NCBI GenBank assembly: GCA_905205855.1
Contig: CAJLFL010000054.1
Span: 1-10,613, forward strand
Direction: 5' to 3'
Source of the DNA: an uncultured Eubacteriales bacterium
GTDB taxonomy: Bacteria; Bacillota; Clostridia; Monoglobales; Monoglobaceae
Length of the DNA stretch: 10,613 nt
Both the position numbers and the translations under genes were made by a program. The notes under the pieces were generated by a model. It ran no database searches. It was given only the letters and a program-made list of their open reading frames with translations, and was not told the DNA's origin. This document shows positions 6,766 to 10,613 of this stretch, piece after piece. Position 1 is the first letter of the stretch. Each line of letters opens with the position of its first letter.

Positions 6766-7020
6766 CTAATTATATCGCTCCGTTCTTCCGGAGAGCGCTT
6801 TTGATGAAATGTTAGTAATATAGATTACGGACTGACCGTCAATTTCGCATAAGACAAATGTCTTTGGAATTTCTTCCGAAACATTGCGGACAAATCCTTC
6901 CTCCTCAACTATTTTTAAAAAATCTCTTGTGTTTTTGGAGATAGAGGCGCTTTCCAAATCCAATATTGCAATAATGTGCTTGGTGTTTACAACCGTATCT
7001 TTTCCGAGATGTAAGTACAT
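6766..7020 (-). CDS. remB: RemB / YaaB (DUF370) regulator
   Basis: An 84-residue protein starting MYLHLGKDTVVNTKHIIAILDLE, the recognisable start of the DUF370 family. In Bacillus subtilis remB (yaaB) sits between recF and gyrB exactly as here. The related RemA is a small oligomeric DNA-binding regulator of matrix genes, and RemB is named with it; the role in Clostridia is unknown. The central part (about 28-65) is amphipathic, then follows an Ile-rich strand (VIYITNISS) and a short basic tail. ATG 7020 has a near-perfect AAAGGAGG 7 nt upstream, in the 21-nt gap after recF, so it is the third cistron of the dnaN operon. About 108 nt separate it from gyrB. Confidence 0.92.
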   Translation of the reverse strand: MYLHLGKDTVVNTKHIIAILDLESASISKNTRDFLKIVEEEGFVRNVSEEIPKTFVLCEIDGQSVIYITNISSKALSGRTERYN

Positions 7021-7041
7021 TTGTACGCCTCCTTTATTTTG

Positions 7042-8139
7042 TTAAAGCTGCAGAGCAGAGCCGTTCTCCACCTCAAACAGCCTTGCGTCACCGGGAATAT
7101 CAAAGCCGTCTGTGTCGGTACAGGTGACAATTATCTGCGTATCATTAATATGGTTTAATATAAAAGCTCTGCGCTTTTTATCAAGCTCACTCATTATATC
7201 ATCCAAAAGCAAAACAGGATTTTCTCCGGTTTCCTCTTGTATAATTCCAACCTCAGCAAGCTTTTGTACCAGAACTATGGTTTTTTGCTGCCCCTGTGAT
7301 GCAAAAGACTTGGCGCTTTTGCCGTTTATAAGATATTCAATATCCTCACGGTGCGGACCAACAACAGATTCACGGGTGTCAAACTCACGTTTGCTGACCT
7401 CCTCAAGTTTCTTGTTAAACTTGGCTTTTATCTCGGCAATGCTCAGTCCGTCCGCATCACCGATGCTTGAAATATAAAGCATTTCAAGCTTTTCTGCTCC
7501 GTTTGATGCTTCAAGCTGAATATCTGCGGCAAGCTGCGCCGCTTTTTTGATATATTCACAGCGGTAAAAGATAACTTCGGCGGAAATTGACGACAGCTTT
7601 TCATTTATGATTTCAAGCATTGCGGCGTTGGGCCTGTCCATTTTTAAAAGAGCATTTTTGCTTTCGGTAATCTTTTTTAAATCGGACAGAGCGGAAAAAT
7701 ACCGCGGCTTTAGCTGGCTTATAAGAATATCAATGCTTCTGCGCCTTTGTTTTGGACCCTCTTTTACAAGACTAAGATACTCCGGACCGAAGTAAATCAC
7801 GGGAAATCTGCCGACAAGCTCACTGTTTCGGCGTATGGGAATATCATTTACCGTAATCACCTTACGACGGTTTTTAAATAGATTGATTTCCGCTGTGCTC
7901 TCTCTTTCTCTGCCGGAAAATTCAAGCGCAGCTTTAGCGCTGTCACAGCCGTAACGGATCAATTCGGCATCCTTGCGCGCGCGGTTTGCCTTGCCCATTG
8001 AAAACATGTATATTGCCTCTAAGATATTGGTCTTGCCCTGCGCGTTATCGCCGAAGATTATATTTACGCCGCCGGTGAATGAAAGCTCCTGCTCAGTGTA
8101 GTTCCTAAAGTCTTTAAGCTCAAGTTTCTTTGCCTGCAT
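7042..8139 (-). CDS. recF: DNA replication and repair protein RecF
   Basis: A 365-residue SMC/ABC-type ATPase, the normal RecF length. With RecO and RecR it loads RecA on single-stranded gaps at stalled forks. Motifs are KKLELKDFRNY near the N-terminus, Walker A GDNAQGKT (30-37), FGPEYLSLVKEGPKQRRR in the middle, the ABC signature SQGQQKT (281-287), Walker B VLLLDDIMSELD (309-320) and a D-loop/His-like end VTCTDTDGF. The ATG at 8139 is only 2 nt after the dnaN TGA (8142-8144), with its AAGG-type ribosome site inside the dnaN 3' end, implying translational coupling. The S4-domain protein YaaA/RlbA that usually lies between dnaN and recF in Firmicutes is absent. Confidence 0.97.
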   Translation of the reverse strand: MQAKKLELKDFRNYTEQELSFTGGVNIIFGDNAQGKTNILEAIYMFSMGKANRARKDAELIRYGCDSAKAALEFSGRERESTAEINLFKNRRKVITVNDIPIRRNSELVGRFPVIYFGPEYLSLVKEGPKQRRRSIDILISQLKPRYFSALSDLKKITESKNALLKMDRPNAAMLEIINEKLSSISAEVIFYRCEYIKKAAQLAADIQLEASNGAEKLEMLYISSIGDADGLSIAEIKAKFNKKLEEVSKREFDTRESVVGPHREDIEYLINGKSAKSFASQGQQKTIVLVQKLAEVGIIQEETGENPVLLLDDIMSELDKKRRAFILNHINDTQIIVTCTDTDGFDIPGDARLFEVENGSALQL

Positions 8140-8141
8140 TA

Positions 8142-9251
8142 TCAGTCAACCTTCAGCCTGAGCGGAAGAATAAGATACAGGAAGTCATCACCCTCGGTCG
8201 GTACTATTACCAGCGGAGAGGTGGCGGTGTTAAATTTAAGCTTGACCTCATCGGCGCTGATTACCCTGAATGCTTCCAGGAGATATCTGTTATAAAAGCC
8301 TATTTCCAATGCTTTATCCTTTATGTTTACCGAAATGTTATCATCAACAGTTCCTGCGGCGGTGGAACAGGAAATATTCAGATTTCCATCCTCAACCATG
8401 AACTTAACCGGGCTTTTAACCATATCGTTAAGTATAATCAGTGAAGCACGCTGGATTGATTCGGTAAGCTTGCTTGCAGAGCAGTTGAATTCTATATCAA
8501 AGTCTTTGGGAATTACGCTTGTGTAATTTATATAGCTGCCCTCGATAAGACGTGTAACAAGACGGCAGTTTTCAAAACTGAATATTGCGTGCCGCGAGGT
8601 TGCGTCTATTTTTATATCGGAGTTTTCCGGAAGTATTTTAGACAGCTCGTTAAGTGATTTTTCGGGGATAATAAACTTCTTTTCCTCAAAATCATTTTCC
8701 ATATCGACATTGCGGATTGCCATGCGGTATCCGTCTAGGGCAACCATAGTAAGTCCATTCTTTTTTATTTCCAAAAGACAGCCGGTAAGTACAGGCTTGT
8801 TGTCGGTGACTGCTACGGCAAAGATTGTTTTGGAAATCATATCTTTAAGTACCTCTGACGGCAGACTGACAGTATAATCAGATTCTACCAGCGGTAAATC
8901 CGGAAACTCCTCCGGCGCAATGCCCGCAATTTCAAAACGTGCGGCGCCGCTTCTGATAAGGGCAGCGTTTTTTTCATTGACCTCAATGCTGACCTGGTCT
9001 GCCGGCAGGGTGCGTACAATGCTTTTTATCATTTTTGCATTAAGCACGGTTTCGCCCGGCTCTGAAACAGAAGCTTCAATTTTCGATTCAATACCGATTT
9101 CAAGGTCATTTCCGATAAGAGTAACGGTTCCGTTTGCCTCGGCGCTTATGTAAATACCCTCCAAAACACTCAGACTGCTTCTGCCGGAAACAGCTCTCGA
9201 TACAGTGTTTATGGCTTCGCTGAGTGCAGCGCTGTCACACAGAATTTTCAT
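8142..9251 (-). CDS. dnaN: DNA polymerase III beta sliding clamp
   Basis: A 369-residue protein, within the 365-380 range of DnaN. Two copies form a ring around DNA that tethers the replicative polymerase and other clamp-binding proteins. Visible are MKILCDSAALSEAI at the start, the GNDLEIGI strand in domain 1, LTGCLLEI and ALDGYRMA in domain 2, RLIEGSYINYTSVIP opening domain 3, EIGFYNRYLLEAF, and the C-terminal YLILPLRL that forms part of the peptide-binding cleft. ATG 9251 has AGGAG about 9 nt upstream. It is the first gene of the operon read from the promoter at 9372-9400 through a structured leader. Normally dnaA lies directly upstream; here it is missing and an AT-rich patch follows. Confidence 0.97.
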   Translation of the reverse strand: MKILCDSAALSEAINTVSRAVSGRSSLSVLEGIYISAEANGTVTLIGNDLEIGIESKIEASVSEPGETVLNAKMIKSIVRTLPADQVSIEVNEKNAALIRSGAARFEIAGIAPEEFPDLPLVESDYTVSLPSEVLKDMISKTIFAVAVTDNKPVLTGCLLEIKKNGLTMVALDGYRMAIRNVDMENDFEEKKFIIPEKSLNELSKILPENSDIKIDATSRHAIFSFENCRLVTRLIEGSYINYTSVIPKDFDIEFNCSASKLTESIQRASLIILNDMVKSPVKFMVEDGNLNISCSTAAGTVDDNISVNIKDKALEIGFYNRYLLEAFRVISADEVKLKFNTATSPLVIVPTEGDDFLYLILPLRLKVD

Positions 9252-9271
9252 TTATAAAATCTCCTTTGCAT

Positions 9272-9318
9272 CAGACTGCCGCAGGCTTAAACGCCTTGCG
9301 GCGCAATCCGGCAGTCTG
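9272..9318 (-). promoter_or_regulatory. Strong structured element in the dnaN leader
   Basis: A perfect 10-bp inverted repeat, CAGACTGCCG (9272-9281) with CGGCAGTCTG (9309-9318), ends about 6 nt from the dnaN ribosome site. Inside it a second stem, GCCGCAGGC (9278-9286) with GCC-T-TGCGGC (9293-9302), shares bases 9278-9281 with the first. The two full stems cannot form together, so this is a possible bistable leader. No T-run follows in either direction, so it is not a terminator. Confidence 0.6.
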
Positions 9319-9338
9319 TGATAATTCATCATTGCAAT

Positions 9339-9356
9339 AAAAGCCCGTCGGCTTTT
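9339..9356 (-). terminator. Promoter-proximal terminator-like hairpin in the dnaN leader
   Basis: A 7-bp stem, AAAAGCC (9339-9345) with GGCTTTT (9350-9356), has a 4-nt loop and TTTTATTG on its 3' side on the minus strand. It starts only about 10 nt after the predicted dnaN transcription start, so it may be an attenuator. The short GC part makes it weak. Confidence 0.4.
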
Positions 9357-9371
9357 CTTCATAATAAATAT

Positions 9372-9400
9372 ATTATACCATAATTGATTTTTTACGGCAA
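9372..9400 (-). promoter_or_regulatory. Extended -10 promoter of the dnaN-recF-remB-gyrB operon
   Basis: On the minus strand TTGCCG (9395-9400) is followed by a 17-bp spacer and a perfect TATAAT (9372-9377). TG precedes the -10 by one base (extended -10). The predicted start is near 9365, giving a leader of about 114 nt before the dnaN ATG. Confidence 0.8.
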
Positions 9401-9595
9401 GTGTTTTTTGAATTTTAGTTAAATTTTATTAAGACAAAATAAGAAATTTGAGAAATTAATAAATTACTATAAATCTATATGTTGATACATTTAAAGATAC
9501 ATTCCGATTTACCTCAGAATGTATCTATATTAATAATTCTATCTGATGTGCAGCGGAGAGATGTAATATAGAAATGAAGTTGATCAAATAGAAAA
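9400..9595. other. AT-rich intergenic stretch without a gene
   Basis: With the dnaN promoter and leader, the gap between dnaN and the ribbon-helix-helix gene is about 340 nt. I see no ORF with a ribosome site here and no cluster of DnaA boxes (TTATNCACA). Apart from the inverted repeat at 9495-9526 it is simple A/T-rich sequence, the most A/T-rich part of the window. Confidence 0.6.
9484..9526 (-). repeat. Inverted repeat with overlapping direct repeat, possible terminator
   Basis: AGATACATTC (9495-9504) and GAATGTATCT (9517-9526) form a perfect 10-bp stem with a 12-nt loop. GATACATT is also repeated directly at 9484-9491 and 9496-9503 (12-bp period). On the minus strand the stem is followed by TTTAAATG. 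It lies about 70 nt beyond the stop of the ribbon-helix-helix gene and may be its terminator; the stem is AT-rich, so this is weak. Confidence 0.45.
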
Positions 9596-9772
9596 TTATT
9601 CTTTATTTTTGTTTTTAGGTAAATTTTCTATGGCATATTCACAGCATTGAATTACTACTTGATTAAATGATATATCTTGCTGTGCTGCAAGTTTCGTAAT
9701 TTTATCAATTAATGTATCAGGCATTCTTATAGTTCTGTTTGAACTGGTAGGTTTTTTTATTATAAAGTCCAT
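9596..9772 (-). CDS. Ribbon-helix-helix (Arc/CopG-type) DNA-binding protein, 58 aa
   Basis: ATG 9770-9772 to TAA 9596-9598 gives 58 residues. RTIRMP (13-18) fits the DNA-contacting beta strand of the ribbon-helix-helix fold, DTLIDKITKLAAQQ (19-32) the first helix, and SFNQVVIQCCEYAIEN (35-50) the second helix after a short turn. AAGGTGG lies about 9 nt upstream of the start. Such small proteins act as dimeric repressors, often of their own promoter, and many are antitoxins. No toxin gene is next to it: dnaN lies downstream and zinc-ribbon genes run divergently. A perfect 21-bp palindrome 39 nt upstream (9811-9831) is the natural candidate operator. Function beyond DNA binding is unknown. Base composition is AT-rich like the rest of this patch. 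Confidence 0.82.
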   Translation of the reverse strand: MDFIIKKPTSSNRTIRMPDTLIDKITKLAAQQDISFNQVVIQCCEYAIENLPKNKNKE

Positions 9773-9810
9773 AAAATCGCACCACCTTTCTATAATTATA
9801 TTTTACACTA

Positions 9811-9831
9811 TTATATGATTTAATCATATAA
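9811..9831. promoter_or_regulatory. Perfect 21-bp palindrome, candidate operator
   Basis: TTATATGATT (9811-9820) and AATCATATAA (9822-9831) are exact reverse complements around a single central T. It lies between the divergent ribbon-helix-helix and zinc-ribbon genes. On the minus strand it contains a TATAAT (9810-9815) that would suit the regulator gene as a -10 box, though the matching -35 is poor. This layout fits autorepression. Confidence 0.6.
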
Positions 9832-9866
9832 GTAAAATAATGCTCAAAAACATAATTAAAATATAG

Positions 9867-9895
9867 TTGCAATTTTGAATAATATATGATATAAT
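9867..9895 (+). promoter_or_regulatory. Promoter of the zinc-ribbon gene pair
   Basis: TTGCAA (9867-9872), a 17-bp spacer and a perfect TATAAT (9890-9895) lie 33 nt before the ATG at 9929, with GAGGG (9916-9920) as the ribosome site between. The candidate operator at 9811-9831 ends about 35 bp upstream of the -35. Confidence 0.75.
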
Positions 9896-9928
9896 AACAG
9901 AAAATATTATGAAAAGAGGGAATATACT

Positions 9929-10345
9929 ATGTTTTGTAAAAATTGCGGAGTGCAAATAAGTGAAGAAACAAAGTTTTGTCCGAGTTGTGGAAATAGTGTA
10001 GTTGATAATAAAATTGCTAATGAAAACAATTCGGAAGAAAAGATTATAATTGAGTGTAAGGGCAGTTTGCAAGGAGGTGGAATGGGTAAAATCATTCTTA
10101 CCGATAAAAATATTATTTGGTCAAAATCTAAGGCTAATTTATTAATGGTTGGCGTTCTTTCTTTGGTTACAAAAGGTGATACGGCAATATGTTTAAATCA
10201 AATCTTGAAAACAGATACATATTTCTTTTTAGGTGGAGCCGGATTAAAACTTCTTGTTAATAATGGGAAAAGTTACAAATTTGGGTTTAACTCGTCTAAA
10301 GATAGAGATACCGTTATGGAATATATAAATAATTATATAAAATGA
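9929..10345 (+). CDS. Zinc-ribbon protein with PH/GRAM-like domain, 138 aa
   Basis: The N-terminus MFCKNCGVQISEETKFCPSCG is a compact zinc ribbon with Cys 3, 6, 17 and 20. A polar linker (about 22-36) leads into a domain of about 100 residues: GGGMGKIILTDKNIIWSKSK opens it, a hydrophobic ICLNQILKTD strand follows, then LKLLVNNGKSYKFGFNSSKDRDTVMEYINN. The strand pattern 'G.i.LTd..iiw… i.L.qI… l.v…dGk.y.F… r…i' resembles bacterial PH/GRAM domains, which often bind lipids or proteins at the membrane. That assignment is by pattern only. There is no signal peptide; LLMVGVLSLV (about 71-80) is hydrophobic but short. It is the first gene of a coupled pair: the second starts 9 nt after its TGA and begins with nearly the same 20 bases. 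Cellular role unknown. Confidence 0.85.
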   Translation: MFCKNCGVQISEETKFCPSCGNSVVDNKIANENNSEEKIIIECKGSLQGGGMGKIILTDKNIIWSKSKANLLMVGVLSLVTKGDTAICLNQILKTDTYFFLGGAGLKLLVNNGKSYKFGFNSSKDRDTVMEYINNYIK

Positions 10346-10354
10346 GGTAATAGA

Positions 10355-10613
10355 ATGTTTTGTAAAAACTGCGGTAAAGAAGTAAATGGTAGTTATTGTT
10401 CAAACTGCGGTACCAAAAATGCAGAAAATAATAATTGCAATAATGTACATAACATTAACTTAAATATTGGCAGGCAACATAATCCATATAAAACTAATAC
10501 TTATGCAATTTGGAGTTTAATTTTGGCTTGTACTTCATTTGTTTTTGGGTGGTTTATAACTGCTATTATAGCAATTATTTTAGGAAATATGGCTAAAAAT
10601 CAAATACAAGAAA
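10355..10613 (+). CDS. Zinc-ribbon membrane protein (DUF4190-like), 3' end cut by window
   Basis: ATG 10355 opens a frame that runs off the right edge after 86 codons. The start MFCKNCGKEVNGSYCSNCG has Cys 3, 6, 15 and 18, a zinc ribbon with a shorter spacing than its neighbour. An Asn-rich linker (about 22-45) follows, then a hydrophobic stretch YAIWSLILACTSFVFGWF with a second segment TAIIAIILGN ending AKNQI. This two-helix pattern with a conserved 'A..QI' end resembles DUF4190-type membrane domains found behind zinc ribbons in Firmicutes. The predicted protein is cytoplasmic ribbon, linker, then membrane hairpin. GAGG overlaps the TGA of the upstream gene (10343-10347), so the pair is probably translationally coupled. 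Role unknown. Confidence 0.85.
   Translation, partial: MFCKNCGKEVNGSYCSNCGTKNAENNNCNNVHNINLNIGRQHNPYKTNTYAIWSLILACTSFVFGWFITAIIAIILGNMAKNQIQE

Noticed and set aside
6728..6768. tRNA-like 3' end (GAGTTTGAGTCCCG) between remB and gyrB
   Set aside because: The would-be T-stem does not pair and no cloverleaf can be built around it.
9596..9772. Antitoxin of a toxin-antitoxin pair
   Set aside because: The fold fits, but no toxin-sized gene is adjacent on the same strand, so only a DNA-binding role is claimed.
9251..9930. oriC with DnaA boxes
   Set aside because: Only one near-match to TTATNCACA was found and it lies within a coding region; AT richness alone is not enough.
9824..10095. Minus-strand hydrophobic frames opposite the first zinc-ribbon gene
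   Set aside because: They are antisense to a clear zinc-ribbon gene with its own promoter and ribosome site; hydrophobicity results from the A-rich sense codons.

Overview
The window looks like an origin-proximal segment of a Firmicutes chromosome, most likely class Clostridia. The signs are the gene order dnaN-recF-remB(DUF370)-gyrB, strong AGGAGG-type ribosome sites, a clostridial 2[4Fe-4S] ferredoxin, and a C-terminal triple S-layer-homology (SLH) protein. The genus cannot be fixed from sequence reading alone. Most of the window has a mixed base composition (about 40-50% GC in lines I counted). To the right of about 9400 it becomes strikingly AT-rich (about 12% GC in the barest intergenic line, about 30% in coding lines).

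Layout, left to right. (1) 1-1556, plus strand: the 3' part of a large secreted or cell-surface protein ending in three SLH repeats. It converges on rsmG, and the two share a bidirectional terminator. (2) 1589-4620, minus strand, in transcription order: a TTG-started 205-aa protein whose conserved blocks resemble flavin-dependent thymidylate synthase ThyX but lack its signature arginines; a MATE efflux transporter translationally coupled to it; a 55-aa ferredoxin with its own good promoter and terminator; and rsmG (16S rRNA m7G methyltransferase), which sits immediately behind the ferredoxin terminator with no clear promoter of its own. (3) 4669-9251, minus strand: the replication block dnaN-recF-remB-gyrB, read from a strong extended -10 promoter at 9372-9400 through a structured leader of about 114 nt. 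(4) 9596-10613: an AT-rich accessory patch with a 58-aa ribbon-helix-helix regulator on the minus strand. Divergent from it are two tandem zinc-ribbon proteins on the plus strand (zinc ribbon plus PH/GRAM-like domain, then zinc ribbon plus membrane helices). A perfect 21-bp palindrome lies between the divergent units.

How the genes fit together. DnaN (sliding clamp), RecF (gap repair) and GyrB (supercoiling) form the classic replication-initiation neighbourhood, with RemB as the usual small passenger. The neighbourhood departs from the textbook order: dnaA is not upstream of dnaN and no DnaA-box cluster is visible there, the S4-domain yaaA gene is missing between dnaN and recF, and gyrA does not follow gyrB. 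rsmG, usually on the other side of oriC, is instead downstream of gyrB on the same strand.

No defence island, CRISPR array, transposase, tRNA or rRNA was seen. The most interesting items are the ThyX-like protein with substituted catalytic positions, the competing hairpins in the dnaN leader, and the ribbon-helix-helix / zinc-ribbon AT-rich cassette standing where dnaA/oriC would be expected.
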